Shown in pieces: positions 50,373-59,614 of a stretch of 64,000 bases of DNA; the first letter of the stretch is position 1; each line of letters opens with the position of its first letter. The position numbers were made by a program, and so were the translations under genes. This DNA is from Candidatus Marisimplicoccus framensis (lineage in GTDB: Bacteria > Bacteroidota > Bacteroidia > Flavobacteriales > Flavobacteriaceae), in contig CAJIZN010000001.1 of the NCBI GenBank assembly GCA_905182065.1, positions 992,001-1,056,000 of the forward strand, in the 5' to 3' direction. The notes under the pieces are model-generated. The model was not told the DNA's origin. It worked only from the letters and a program-made list of their open reading frames with translations, and made no database searches.

Positions 50373-51572
50373 TTAAATATCCTTAGAACTTAGTTTGACT
50401 GTCTTTAGTTGATTTGATTCATTTTCAAAAACAGTCCAAACAATAAATACCTCGTTGTTGAGTATTTCTAATTGTGGAACCCCTGTGTTCCTTCCACCAT
50501 CAATTTTAGAAATTGTAATTGGCTCTGAAACCTTTCCGTCTACTGAAACTTTTTTTATTCTTAAATATGTGCTATCATAATCACCTTCCATGTAACTAAC
50601 CAGCACTTCCTGATCGTTCAAGAAAGCAACATCTACTCGGCCAATTGCATCATAGTCGTTAATTTTTATTGGGTCACCAAAAGAATCTCCATAGGATTCT
50701 GAAAATGATAAATTTACCCTTGGCTTTCCGTCGATCACCGTAAACCAACTTACAGCTATATTATTTGAATTAGAGACAACTTTAGGGCCATTTACAGGAC
50801 ATCCATATATCACCCATCCATCATTATGAACAGGAATTGGAGTTTCCCAAATATCATTTACATTTCGGGTTATATAAATATCTCTAACTTCCTTCTCGCT
50901 TCTGTCTCTATAAACAACTAAAGGTCCTTTATCTGTATATGTTATTGATGTCTGACAACAATCACAAGCAGATGAATCAAGTTCTATTTCATTTATTACA
51001 TCTCCAGAAGTGGTTATTTCTGCAAAGCGAATGGTCATTGGTTTATGATTTCCGTCTGGGTCATTCTCTACTGTATTTCTTCCATCTAACCAGGTAACAT
51101 TGAATCCTTCGTTATCTTTTGCAACTATACTCACAAAACCATGTTCCGCTTTGACACCATCAGTGTTTAAAACAAAATCTTCTTTTACTTTCTCTCCAGA
51201 TAATTTTTGTAGACTTAAAACAACATCATAAGTATAAGTACCAGAAGCAGATTTCTCTAGGTAGCTTGTTAGAATTAAATCCCCACTAATTGCGTGAGTT
51301 GGAAAATCAGCCCAATTAACAAACCAGTCTGAACCATCTGCCACTGCTAGGGGAATAGTCCATTCACCATCTTTTAATTGACTGAAATTTAAAGTAGCTT
51401 TCTCGTCCTTATTAGAGGAAATCCAAGTCAATGACAAGGAACCATCATTAGAAACCAGACTAGGCTGCGCATTACTATTATCGTGTAGAAAAGAAATTTC
51501 TTCAATATTGACATCTTTAGATGTACAAGAAAAAATACTCAAGAAGGATATAATTATTATTAACCTTTTCAT
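50373..51572 (-). CDS. Lipoprotein beta-propeller with CxCC motif (sialidase-like fold)
   Basis: A 399-residue lipoprotein: signal with lipobox SIFSC, then repeated W-x-x-x-x-G and S-W/F strands typical of a six-bladed sialidase-like propeller (LTWISSN, VTWLDGRN, VSWFTVIDG, VWTVFENES). Unusual for the fold is a CDCCQTS motif near residue 210 together with YGCPVNGP near 265. Three cysteines close together plus a fourth suggest metal or disulfide chemistry. True sialidases are unlikely because Asp-box and catalytic triads are not evident. Starts two bases after the tlpA-like gene stop. Confidence 0.8.
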   Translation of the reverse strand: MKRLIIIISFLSIFSCTSKDVNIEEISFLHDNSNAQPSLVSNDGSLSLTWISSNKDEKATLNFSQLKDGEWTIPLAVADGSDWFVNWADFPTHAISGDLILTSYLEKSASGTYTYDVVLSLQKLSGEKVKEDFVLNTDGVKAEHGFVSIVAKDNEGFNVTWLDGRNTVENDPDGNHKPMTIRFAEITTSGDVINEIELDSSACDCCQTSITYTDKGPLVVYRDRSEKEVRDIYITRNVNDIWETPIPVHNDGWVIYGCPVNGPKVVSNSNNIAVSWFTVIDGKPRVNLSFSESYGDSFGDPIKINDYDAIGRVDVAFLNDQEVLVSYMEGDYDSTYLRIKKVSVDGKVSEPITISKIDGGRNTGVPQLEILNNEVFIVWTVFENESNQLKTVKLSSKDI

Positions 51573-51573
51573 A

Positions 51574-52065
51574 TTACAGAACCTTTAATTTATTTATCAT
51601 TTCTTCCGAATCCCATTCAATTGCACCAACAATAGTTTCAATCATTTTTCCATTTTCATCAAAAATATATGACGTAGGCATAGAATAAATTCCAAGTGAT
51701 TCATATGATTTAATAGATTTCAAAAAATTGAAGTCAAAATTTCTATCATTTTTAAACTTAGATATTTTAGAAATTGTTTCGTCAGACACTAACAAAAAAG
51801 TATAGCCAAAATCTTCTAATATTTCCTCAGCTCTTTTTATGCTCGGCATTTCCTTTATGCATGGTCCACACCAAGTAGCCCAGTAATTAATTACAATTTT
51901 TTTTCCTTTATAGACTGACAAGTCTAAATTTTTTTCATTTAAATCTACAAATGAAGCTTTAAGTTGTAAGGATTCTAAATCAGAAACATTTTTATTATTA
52001 CTAATACCTGAATCACAGCCCAAAAATAAAACAGAACAGAATAAGTAGATAGCCGACTTTTTCAA
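51574..52065 (-). CDS. TlpA-like thioredoxin-fold lipoprotein
   Basis: Periplasmic thiol-disulfide oxidoreductase anchored as a lipoprotein (LFCSVLFLGCD). Active site in VINYWATWCGPCIKEMP near residue 65 and the cis-Pro in YSMPTSYIFDENGK. 163 residues. The start codon is TTG at 52065, with no ATG closer than the membrane anchor. It directly precedes the CxCC propeller gene, a likely client or partner. Confidence 0.9.
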   Translation of the reverse strand: MKKSAIYLFCSVLFLGCDSGISNNKNVSDLESLQLKASFVDLNEKNLDLSVYKGKKIVINYWATWCGPCIKEMPSIKRAEEILEDFGYTFLLVSDETISKISKFKNDRNFDFNFLKSIKSYESLGIYSMPTSYIFDENGKMIETIVGAIEWDSEEMINKLKVL

Positions 52066-52128
52066 CTTTAAGTTTTTTTAAATTTACGAAATATGATTTT
52101 AATATATCTAATGCTTATGTCTTAGCAT

Positions 52129-53178
52129 CTATTCTTGATCAACTTCAATCCTTTTATCCATATTTGCTAGTTCCCATGCTGTATGAAATATTAGTCTACT
52201 TCTTTGCGTTAAAAGATCGTAACGAATTTTATCAGGGGTATCGCCTGGACCATGGTAGTCTTCATGTGTTCCACTAAAGTAAAAAATTACAGGGATATTA
52301 TTTTTAGCAAAGTTAAAGTGATCACTTCTTTCATAAAATCTATTGGGATCATCCCAAGCATTAAATCTGTAGTCTAATTCGAGATTAACTGTTCTGCTAT
52401 TAACCTTTTCAGATGTTTCATGAAGCATCGAACTTAATCTGTCTGTACCAATTAAATAAATATAGTTATCATTATCTGACTCTCTAGTTGGATCTGTCCT
52501 TCCGATCATGTCAACATTTAAATTAGTAATTGTTTCATTAAGAGGATATAGAGGGTTTTCTGCATAATATTTAGACCCTAATAGACCTTTTTCTTCAGCT
52601 GAAACATGAAGAATAACAATAGATCTTTTAGGTCTATTACCATCTAACTCTGCTAGCTTAAATGCTTGAGCTATTTCTAATAAAGCCATTGATCCAGATC
52701 CATCATCGTCTGCACCATTATAAATTTCTCCATCTTCTATTCCTACATGATCAAGGTGAGCAGTAAGAACAATATATTCATTGGGGTAAACATCTCCCTT
52801 GATAATTGCAGCAACATTTTCTGTTTTAACCCAGTCAATATTTTCTTCATCAATAGATGAAGATTCTAGGGGGTTAATATTATTAGGATTAGCCACTTGT
52901 CTTTTAGAAAAGTCAACTAAAAATTTTTGGAAATAGTCTTCAGTGTTGTCAGCTTTAACGATATCATTAGCTTTATAAAAGTCTCTAATAAAATTAACTG
53001 CAAGTTTTTGGCCAGGCTCACCAGTGTTTCTTCCCTCAAACTCGTCAGATGCAAACTCATATAATAATTCACTTAATTCTTTAGAAGTTATTGATTCAGC
53101 ATATTTCTCTGAATTGTTTTCTTCAGAACAACTGACTGAAATTGATAATATTAATATAAAAATATTAAGCTTTTTCAT
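52129..53178 (-). CDS. M28-family zinc aminopeptidase, lipoprotein
   Basis: A 349-residue exported metallopeptidase. Lipoprotein signal (LILSISVSC), then a mostly helical spacer and the M28 core: VLTAHLDHVG (zinc His/Asp), NGADDDGSGSMALLE (bridging Asp), HVSAEEKGLLGSKYY (catalytic Glu pair), NVDMIGR, and YFSGTHEDYHGPGDTPDKI with the last zinc His. Cleaves N-terminal residues of peptides in the periplasm or outside. It overlaps the DUF3050 gene by 14 bases upstream. Confidence 0.95.
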   Translation of the reverse strand: MKKLNIFILILSISVSCSEENNSEKYAESITSKELSELLYEFASDEFEGRNTGEPGQKLAVNFIRDFYKANDIVKADNTEDYFQKFLVDFSKRQVANPNNINPLESSSIDEENIDWVKTENVAAIIKGDVYPNEYIVLTAHLDHVGIEDGEIYNGADDDGSGSMALLEIAQAFKLAELDGNRPKRSIVILHVSAEEKGLLGSKYYAENPLYPLNETITNLNVDMIGRTDPTRESDNDNYIYLIGTDRLSSMLHETSEKVNSRTVNLELDYRFNAWDDPNRFYERSDHFNFAKNNIPVIFYFSGTHEDYHGPGDTPDKIRYDLLTQRSRLIFHTAWELANMDKRIEVDQE

Positions 53179-53944
53179 AATTGTTTTTTTTTGTTTTTAT
53201 TTCATTTTCAATTCCATCCCATAAGGAGATTCTAGCAAGAAGGGCTTTTTCTGCAATTAAAGCTGATTCAGATATTTTTGTTTGATCATTATCACATAAA
53301 TAGGATAACATTTCCATTGACATGGGGCCATGCATATCCCCATCAACCTCAATATGTCTTTTAAAGTAATAAATTAATTTATTCAAATCATTATTTTCTG
53401 AATTTATTCCTTCAATTAAAGGGATAAATAAATCTGGTATTAAGTCTTCTCTTCCAAATGTAAATACTGAAGCTACTTCATGAATTTTACCTCTTTTAAT
53501 AACAGAAAAAGTAAACTTTAAAAAGTCTTTTACATAACTTTTAATATCTAATTTTTCAATGTCTTTGTCAATAGTTTCAATATTATTAAGAGTATTTAGG
53601 TTATTTATTATTTCACTTGTATTAAGACCAAATTCCTCTATTGAGTCAATATACATTTCAAAATGAGAGACTGGTTGTCCTTCTTGATCTTCATCAGTTT
53701 CCTCTCCAGCTACTATTTCATTAATTAGTTTTGCAGTAGTAGTATTTTTACTTGGAAACCAAGGGATTGAAATTGATGTTAAGTTTATTTGTAAAAATTT
53801 CAGTAAAGACATGAAATCCCATACTGCATAGACATGCGCATTTGAAAAAATATTTAAATCATCAACATCTTTTATTTTACTGTATAATGAGTGATTTCTT
53901 AGTCTATTTTTTAGTGGTTCAAGATTTTGGGTTATGCTATTCAT
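53165..53944 (-). CDS. DUF3050 protein (heme-oxygenase-like fold)
   Basis: A 259-residue helical protein of a Bacteroidota-rich family. Conserved elements: FSNAHVYAVWDFMSLLKFLQ, HFEMYIDSIEEFG, FTFGREDLIPDLF and YYFKRHIEVDGDMHGPMSMEML. The Glu/His/Asp/His pattern is what heme-oxygenase-like diiron oxidases use, so a diiron site is plausible (inference; substrate unknown). First gene of the DUF3050-M28-TlpA-propeller unit, preceded by TATATTTG. Confidence 0.82.
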   Translation of the reverse strand: MNSITQNLEPLKNRLRNHSLYSKIKDVDDLNIFSNAHVYAVWDFMSLLKFLQINLTSISIPWFPSKNTTTAKLINEIVAGEETDEDQEGQPVSHFEMYIDSIEEFGLNTSEIINNLNTLNNIETIDKDIEKLDIKSYVKDFLKFTFSVIKRGKIHEVASVFTFGREDLIPDLFIPLIEGINSENNDLNKLIYYFKRHIEVDGDMHGPMSMEMLSYLCDNDQTKISESALIAEKALLARISLWDGIENEIKTKKNNYEKA

Positions 53945-53961
53945 TAGTAATAATTTGGGTT

Positions 53962-53969
53962 CAAATATA
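53962..53969 (-). promoter_or_regulatory. Candidate -7 box (TATATTTG) for the DUF3050 unit
   Basis: Exact TAnnTTTG on the minus strand, 17 bases upstream of the ATG at 53944, in the 46-base divergent gap with the LysE gene. Confidence 0.5.
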
Positions 53970-53990
53970 AATAATAATTAAATTCATTGA

Positions 53991-54578
53991 ATGGATCAAA
54001 TATTATTGTTTCTTATATCATCATTAGTCTTGACTCTAATGCCTGGGCCGGATATATTATTTGTAATAAATCAAAGTCTAGCAAACAAAAAATCTGGTTT
54101 TATTATCTCAATAGGTCTTTGCTCAGGGCTAGTAATACACACATTAATTTTAGTTTTTGGATTATCAGTTTTTATTGAGAGCAATAAAAATCTAGTATTA
54201 TATCTTAAATATTTTGGAGCTTTATATCTTTTCTACCTTGCTTATACTGAGTTAAGAACTAAAGATAAATTAGTCCATAAAGACACAAATAAAAGTTTGT
54301 TCTTAAGAGGTTTATATATGAACTTAATTAACCCCAAAGTATTCTTTTTTTTTATTGCTTATTTCCCAAATTTTCTTTTTTCAGATACAATTTCTATAAG
54401 TTTTCAATTCTTGATTTTAGGTATCATATTTATTATACAAGCTTTAGTTATATTCTTTACCGTTTCTCTTATTTCAAATAAAATAACAGCTTTATTAAAA
54501 GTAGATACTCATTCAAATAGTATAACTTATATTAAATCTTTTGTTTTCATCATCATTGGCCTTGTGATTTTATTATAA
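53991..54578 (+). CDS. LysE/RhtB-family amino-acid exporter
   Basis: A 195-residue inner-membrane protein with six predicted helices. The family signature LTLMPGPDILFVINQSLANKKSGFIISIGLCSG lies in helix 1-2, and MNLINPKVFFFFIAYFPNF in the middle (Asn-Pro-Lys). Exports amino acids or their derivatives; the substrate cannot be told. Divergent from the DUF3050 gene, and guaB follows after 57 bases. Confidence 0.9.
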   Translation: MDQILLFLISSLVLTLMPGPDILFVINQSLANKKSGFIISIGLCSGLVIHTLILVFGLSVFIESNKNLVLYLKYFGALYLFYLAYTELRTKDKLVHKDTNKSLFLRGLYMNLINPKVFFFFIAYFPNFLFSDTISISFQFLILGIIFIIQALVIFFTVSLISNKITALLKVDTHSNSITYIKSFVFIIIGLVILL

Positions 54579-54598
54579 TTAGACTAGATATAAATTTG

Positions 54599-54606
54599 TA
54601 TATTTG
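54599..54606 (+). promoter_or_regulatory. Candidate -7 box (TATATTTG) for guaB
   Basis: Exact TAnnTTTG, 29 bases before the guaB ATG at 54636. A second TAAATTTG lies at 54591-54598, directly upstream and overlapping end to end; two alternative starts are possible. Confidence 0.5.
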
Positions 54607-54635
54607 CATGCAATTAGTTGATAATTAATTGCGAT

Positions 54636-56111
54636 ATGATAAAATCAAAATTTGTTGGAGAAGGTTTAACCTACGAAGACGTACTCCTAGTGCCTTCATA
54701 CTCTAAAATTATTCCCTCAGAAGTTTCTCTTAAATCAAAGTTTAGCAAGAACATTAAGCTTAATGTACCTATTGTATCAGCTGCTATGGATACAGTTACT
54801 GAAAGTAAAATGGCAATTGCTATGGCTAGTGAAGGTGGTATTGGGGTTATTCATAAAAACATGTCTATAGATGAGCAAGCCAATGAAGTTCGATTAGTTA
54901 AAAGAGCAGAGTCAGGTATGATAATTGATCCGGTAACACTTGATGCTAATTCATTAGTTATTGATGCAAAAAATAACATGAAAAAATATAAAATTGGTGG
55001 CATCCCAATAGTTTCAAAAACTGGAAAATTGATTGGAATTGTTACTAATAGAGATTTAAGATTTGAGAAAGATAATTCTAAAAAGTTGTCTGAGGTAATG
55101 ACTACTAAAAATCTTATAACTGCCAAAGCTGGAACTTCAATGTCTCAAGCAGAAGATATTTTACAAACTCATAAGATTGAAAAATTACCTGTAGTTGATT
55201 CAAAAGGAATACTTATTGGATTAATAACATTTAGAGATATAAACAAACATTCTGAAAAACCAACTTCAAATAAAGATAAACTAGGAAGGTTAATCGTATC
55301 TGCTGCTATAGGTACTGATAAAGATTTCTTAGTTAGAGCTGAAAAACTTATTAAATCTGGTGTTGATGCTCTTGTTGTTGATACTGCTCATGCTCATTCT
55401 AGTAGAGTAGGGGATGTTTTAAAGAATCTTAAAGATTCTTTCGATGATGTAGACATAGTAGTGGGGAATATTGCTACAGCTGAAGCTGCAAATTATTTAA
55501 AGGATATTGGTGCAGATGGAATTAAAGTTGGAATTGGTCCTGGTTCTATATGTACAACTAGAATAGTAGCTGGGGTTGGTTATCCTCAGTTATCGGCTAT
55601 TTTAGAAGTTTCTGAAGCTCTAAAAAACTCAAATATACCACTGATTGGAGATGGAGGTATTAGGTATACAGGAGATATTTCAAAAGCAATTGCTGCTGGA
55701 GCTGATTCTGTAATGCTTGGTTCTCTTCTTGCTGGGACTGAAGAGTCTCCTGGTGATACAATAATATATGATGGTAGGAAATTTAAAACCTACAGAGGAA
55801 TGGGGTCAGTTGAAGCTATGCAAAGGGGCAGTAAGGATAGATATTTTCAATCTGAGGAGTCTGATGAGAAAAAATTAGTTCCCGAGGGAATAGTTGGAAG
55901 AGTTCCATATAAAGGCCAGATAAATGAAAGTATACATCAATTTACTGGTGGACTTCGTTCAGGTATGGGTTATTGTGGGTCAAAAGATATTAAAACATTG
56001 AAAAAAACATCAAAATTTGTAAAAATTACTGGTTCTGGTATTAGAGAAAGTCATCCTCACAATGTTTCAATAACAAAAGAAGCACCAAATTATAGTCCTC
56101 CTAAATTATAA
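54636..56111 (+). CDS. guaB: Inosine-5'-monophosphate dehydrogenase
   Basis: Oxidises IMP to XMP for guanine nucleotide synthesis. The barrel starts [15 protein letters not shown], a pair of CBS domains lies at residues about 90-205 ([24 protein letters not shown] and [20 protein letters not shown]), and the catalytic Cys is in [17 protein letters not shown]. The IMP-binding [19 protein letters not shown] and the C-terminal [13 protein letters not shown] follow. The ATG at 54636 gives [15 protein letters not shown], better than the TTG at 54618. 491 residues. Confidence 0.97.
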   Translation: MIKSKFVGEGLTYEDVLLVPSYSKIIPSEVSLKSKFSKNIKLNVPIVSAAMDTVTESKMAIAMASEGGIGVIHKNMSIDEQANEVRLVKRAESGMIIDPVTLDANSLVIDAKNNMKKYKIGGIPIVSKTGKLIGIVTNRDLRFEKDNSKKLSEVMTTKNLITAKAGTSMSQAEDILQTHKIEKLPVVDSKGILIGLITFRDINKHSEKPTSNKDKLGRLIVSAAIGTDKDFLVRAEKLIKSGVDALVVDTAHAHSSRVGDVLKNLKDSFDDVDIVVGNIATAEAANYLKDIGADGIKVGIGPGSICTTRIVAGVGYPQLSAILEVSEALKNSNIPLIGDGGIRYTGDISKAIAAGADSVMLGSLLAGTEESPGDTIIYDGRKFKTYRGMGSVEAMQRGSKDRYFQSEESDEKKLVPEGIVGRVPYKGQINESIHQFTGGLRSGMGYCGSKDIKTLKKTSKFVKITGSGIRESHPHNVSITKEAPNYSPPKL

Positions 56112-56114
56112 TCT

Positions 56115-56954
56115 TTGAAAAGGTTCATTTTAATACTTATAATTTTATTTTCAACAGCTAGCTGTAGTAATTTATCTAATAATAATTCTAATGACCTTGT
56201 GGCAAGAGCAGGTGAAAATTTTTTATATGAAAATGATCTACCTAGATTTGAGTCTGAGGATGATAGTATTAGAAAGTTTATGAATTTTATTGAGTCTTGG
56301 GCAAAGGAAAAAGTCCTTTACGACCTCTCTTTAGTAAACCTTTCTCAGTCAAAGAAGAATCAAATTGATAAACTTGTAAATAATTATAAAGTAGATTTAT
56401 ATATAAATTCTTATAAAGATTTAATTGTCAATACTAGAATTGACTCAGTGGTAACAAATGTCCAAATAGACTCTTTCTATAATCTTTATAATAGCTCTTT
56501 TAAATTGAATGAAAATCTTCTTAAGTATAGGTATGTGAAGGTTCCTAATGATAATATTAATCTAGCTAGAATCAGTAGTAATATCAAAAGATTAACTAAT
56601 GTGGATAGAGAATTTTTAGATTCACTTAATTTTCAATTTGCTGATTTAAAATTAAATGATTCTTTATGGTTTACAGAAAGAGATGTTATTTCTTCAATAG
56701 GGTTTATTAATCAACAGAATAAATCTAGATATTTTCTTAAAAATAGATTGTTTACAATTGAAGATTCGCAATATGTCAACTTTTTTATTGTTAAGGATAT
56801 ACTTAAATCAGGAAATATTCCTCCATTATCTTATCTTTATGAAAGAATAAAATCAACAATTATTAATCAAAGAAAATTAACTTTACTGCAAAGTCTAAAT
56901 GAAGAAATTCTAAATGATGCACTTAAATCAAAGAAATATGAAACTTATAAATAG
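56115..56954 (+). CDS. Periplasmic SurA-like chaperone lipoprotein without PPIase domain
   Basis: A 279-residue lipoprotein (FSTASCSNLS) of mostly helical, charged sequence: RKFMNFIESWAKEKVLYDLSLVNLSQ, KVDLYINSYKDLIV and a C-terminal helix NEEILNDALKSKK. No rotamase signature is seen. It precedes the SurA-like gene with an overlap, a pairing known from Bacteroidota. The start is TTG at 56115, four bases after the guaB stop. Function inferred as a folding factor for outer-membrane proteins from the neighbouring gene. Confidence 0.72.
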   Translation: MKRFILILIILFSTASCSNLSNNNSNDLVARAGENFLYENDLPRFESEDDSIRKFMNFIESWAKEKVLYDLSLVNLSQSKKNQIDKLVNNYKVDLYINSYKDLIVNTRIDSVVTNVQIDSFYNLYNSSFKLNENLLKYRYVKVPNDNINLARISSNIKRLTNVDREFLDSLNFQFADLKLNDSLWFTERDVISSIGFINQQNKSRYFLKNRLFTIEDSQYVNFFIVKDILKSGNIPPLSYLYERIKSTIINQRKLTLLQSLNEEILNDALKSKKYETYK

Positions 56955-58284
56955 TCTATTTTTATTATTGGCTTTTCAATTATCTTTCTCTCAGGAAAAA
57001 ATCAAGATTGATGGAATATCATCAGTAATTGGTGATTTTATAATACTAGATTCTGATATTGATAAGGTTTTGATTGACATGGAATCTCAGGGGATTTCAA
57101 CTAGAGGTGTCTCAAAATGTCAATTACTAGGGAAATTAATGGAGGATAAGCTTTATGCCCATCATGCAATTCAAGATAGTTTAGAATTATCAGACAACGA
57201 GATATATGACTATGTTGATAGACAACTGGAATATTTCACTGAACAACTTGGTGGAATTGAAAAAGTTTTAGAGTTCTACAAGAAAAAAGATGAAATTACT
57301 TTTAGGGATGAATTATTTGAAATAAATAAAACTCAAAGGCTATCAGAAATGATGCAAGAAACTATTGTTGAAAAAGTTGAAATAACTCCAGAGGAAGTAA
57401 GACAATTTTTTCAATCGATTCCAATAATTGATTTACCAATATTTGGAACTGAACTAGAGATAGCACAAATTATTATAGAACCTAAGGTTTCTGAAGAGGA
57501 AAATCAACGAATTATTGATCAGTTAAAGCTTTTTAGAGAAGATATTCTTGAGGGTGGTATGAGCTTTGCTTCAAAGGCACTTTTATACTCGCAAGATCCT
57601 GGTTCTAGAAGTAAAGGTGGCAGATATACATTAAATAGAAAAAAACCTAGAATGGCCAAAGAATTTAGGGATGTAGCCTTTAGTCTTCGTGAAGATGAAA
57701 TATCTGAACCTTTTAAAACAGATTTCGGATGGCATATTCTAGCTGTTGATAAAATTAGAGGTCAAGAAATTGATATTAGACATATTTTATTGATTCCAAA
57801 AATTTCAAATGAAGAATTAAAATCTGCCAAAGAAAAAGTTGATAATCTTAGAGAAAGAATATTTAATAATGAAATCACATTTTCAGATGCAGCACTAAGA
57901 TTCTCTGATGAAAAACAAACTAGATTAAATGGTGGTGTTATTATTAATCCAAGTACTAATGATACTAGGTTTGAGCTTACAAAAATGGATCCTCTATTAT
58001 ATTCACAAGTAAAAGATCTTGATGATAATGAAATGAGCATGCCTCTATTAGATAATTCTGATAACAGTGTTTCTAAATATAAAATTCTAAAAATAACAAA
58101 TAGATTTGATGAGCATAAAGCTAATTTTTCTCAAGACTATGTTAAAATTAAAGAATTAGCTCTTACTGAGAAACAACTAAAGAGAATCAAAAAGTGGATG
58201 GAAGAAAAAATAGAGGAGACATTTGTTAATATTAATTCAGATAGTACTTATTGTAATTTTGCCTATAATTGGACTAAAGATTAA
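56938..58284 (+). CDS. SurA-like periplasmic peptidyl-prolyl isomerase with two rotamase domains
   Basis: A 448-residue periplasmic chaperone. Signal peptide KLINSLFLLLAFQLSFSQ, an N-terminal helical chaperone region, and two parvulin domains: the first around residues 170-270 (IAQIIIEPK, FASKALLYSQDPGSRSKGGRYTL, PFKTDFGWHILAVDKI) and the second around 280-370 (DIRHILLIPK, FSDAALRFSDEKQTRLNGGVI). The WHI/RHIL motifs are typical of parvulins. The ATG at 56938 is used because the earlier one at 56914 is within the preceding gene. Confidence 0.93.
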   Translation: MKLINSLFLLLAFQLSFSQEKIKIDGISSVIGDFIILDSDIDKVLIDMESQGISTRGVSKCQLLGKLMEDKLYAHHAIQDSLELSDNEIYDYVDRQLEYFTEQLGGIEKVLEFYKKKDEITFRDELFEINKTQRLSEMMQETIVEKVEITPEEVRQFFQSIPIIDLPIFGTELEIAQIIIEPKVSEEENQRIIDQLKLFREDILEGGMSFASKALLYSQDPGSRSKGGRYTLNRKKPRMAKEFRDVAFSLREDEISEPFKTDFGWHILAVDKIRGQEIDIRHILLIPKISNEELKSAKEKVDNLRERIFNNEITFSDAALRFSDEKQTRLNGGVIINPSTNDTRFELTKMDPLLYSQVKDLDDNEMSMPLLDNSDNSVSKYKILKITNRFDEHKANFSQDYVKIKELALTEKQLKRIKKWMEEKIEETFVNINSDSTYCNFAYNWTKD

Positions 58285-58728
58285 CTATTTAAAATACTTT
58301 TTTGGAACGTAAAGCATTCCAAAGCATTCTCCATCTTCTTTATTTATGTTCTTATGGTGTGCTTTGTGTGCTCTTCTAACGCCTTTAGCATATTTATTAT
58401 CTATATTTCTAAATATTTTAAACCTTTGATGAATAAATATATCATGTACAATAAAATATGCTAATCCATATAAACCAATTCCTACAGCAATAGGAAGACC
58501 TAGCCAAAAACCTTGTCCCCAAAGAACTACAAATGATGCACTTAGAAATGCATAGAAGAAAAAGAATAAGTCATTTCTTTCAAACCAAGATTTATGATCT
58601 TTTTTGTGGTGATCTTTATGAAGAATCCAAAGGGGTCCATGCATTAAATATTTATGATTAAACCATGCTGTAAACTCTGTTATAAGAAATGTTATTATTA
58701 AAGTAGAAATCCAAATAATTATATCCAT
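58285..58728 (-). CDS. crtZ: Beta-carotene hydroxylase CrtZ
   Basis: Non-heme diiron hydroxylase of 147 residues adding hydroxyls to the beta rings, giving zeaxanthin. All His clusters are present: HKYLMHGPLW, LHKDHHKKDH, HDIFIHQRF and RRAHKAHHKNI. Four membrane helices. It overlaps crtB by 10 bases. Marine flavobacteria use zeaxanthin for photoprotection and, in some, as a light antenna. Confidence 0.95.
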   Translation of the reverse strand: MDIIIWISTLIITFLITEFTAWFNHKYLMHGPLWILHKDHHKKDHKSWFERNDLFFFFYAFLSASFVVLWGQGFWLGLPIAVGIGLYGLAYFIVHDIFIHQRFKIFRNIDNKYAKGVRRAHKAHHKNINKEDGECFGMLYVPKKYFK

Positions 58729-59567
58729 TGAATAAGATTTAGTTGATACTTAACATAAGAACGTGCAATTACAATAAACTTTTGGAAATTATGAATTCTG
58801 ATCCTTTTTTTAACAATATTTTCAGAAGATGTTCTTTTTAGTTTTTTGAGTAGTTTACTATAATACCTGTAAGCTATATAAACTGCAAACTTTGAGTTTT
58901 TTGGCAGTTTTGCAATTCCTTTAATAGCATTCATAAAGTCTTTTTCAATTTCTAAAATAATTTCTTTTTTAGATTTATCATTAAAATTATTCATATCTAT
59001 ATTGGGAAAATATACTCTATTTAAAATTTTGGCGTCATCTCTTAAATCTCTTAAAAAGTTAACCTTTTGAAATGCTGATCCTAATGAAATTGCAAATGGA
59101 CTAAGCTGATTATATGACTCTTCAGATCCTTTGACAAAAACTTTCAAACACATTAAGCCAACAACATCTGCAGATCCATAAATATATTTTTTATATTCTT
59201 CAACTGTATTATATTCCTTTTTTTCTAAATCCATCTTCATGCTATCTAGGAATGAATTTATAAGTTCATGAGGGATTGAGTATTTATTGACAGTATACTG
59301 AAATGAATTAAGAATTGGATTTAAACTAATTTTGTTCTTTATACTCCTCCATAGCTCTATTTCAAAATCTTCCAATAATTCTTTTTTAGGGAATCCGTGA
59401 AAAGTATCCACTATCTCATCAGCAAGTCTTACAAATCCATATATATTGAATATATCTTGTCTTATTGTCTTTGAAAGAAGGTTACTTGAAAAGTAAAAAG
59501 ATGTGCTATATCTTTTTATTACAAGCCTACTACAATCATTTGAAACTTTATCGAAGATTGATTTCAT
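58719..59567 (-). CDS. crtB: Phytoene synthase CrtB
   Basis: Joins two geranylgeranyl diphosphates to phytoene, the first step of carotenoid synthesis. The two Asp-rich motifs are seen: RLADEIVDTFHG (near residue 45) and NFLRDLRDDAKILNRVYFP (near 180), with GSADVVGLMCLKVF between. 282 residues. It is followed only by crtZ; the desaturase crtI and cyclase crtY, usually close by, are not in this window. Preceded by a TATTTTTG box. Confidence 0.95.
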   Translation of the reverse strand: MKSIFDKVSNDCSRLVIKRYSTSFYFSSNLLSKTIRQDIFNIYGFVRLADEIVDTFHGFPKKELLEDFEIELWRSIKNKISLNPILNSFQYTVNKYSIPHELINSFLDSMKMDLEKKEYNTVEEYKKYIYGSADVVGLMCLKVFVKGSEESYNQLSPFAISLGSAFQKVNFLRDLRDDAKILNRVYFPNIDMNNFNDKSKKEIILEIEKDFMNAIKGIAKLPKNSKFAVYIAYRYYSKLLKKLKRTSSENIVKKRIRIHNFQKFIVIARSYVKYQLNLIQWI

Positions 59568-59571
59568 ACTA

Positions 59572-59579
59572 CAAAAATA
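59572..59579 (-). promoter_or_regulatory. Candidate -7 box (TATTTTTG) for crtB-crtZ
   Basis: Exact TAnnTTTG on the minus strand, four bases upstream of the crtB ATG at 59567, with a TTG at 59598-59596 spaced by 16. Would give a near-leaderless mRNA. Confidence 0.5.
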
Positions 59580-59602
59580 AGTAAAAAGAGTAAATCAATT
59601 CA

Positions 59603-59610
59603 TATCTTTG
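59603..59610 (+). promoter_or_regulatory. Candidate -7 box (TATCTTTG) abutting the HYT-protein start
   Basis: Exact TAnnTTTG with only four bases before the ATG at 59615, implying a leaderless transcript. It faces away from the crtB promoter, forming a compact divergent region of 47 bases. Confidence 0.5.
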
Positions 59611-59614
59611 ATAA

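Noticed and set aside
50373..51572. True sialidase
   Set aside because: The fold looks like a propeller, but catalytic Arg triad, Tyr and Asp boxes cannot be placed; CxCC points elsewhere.
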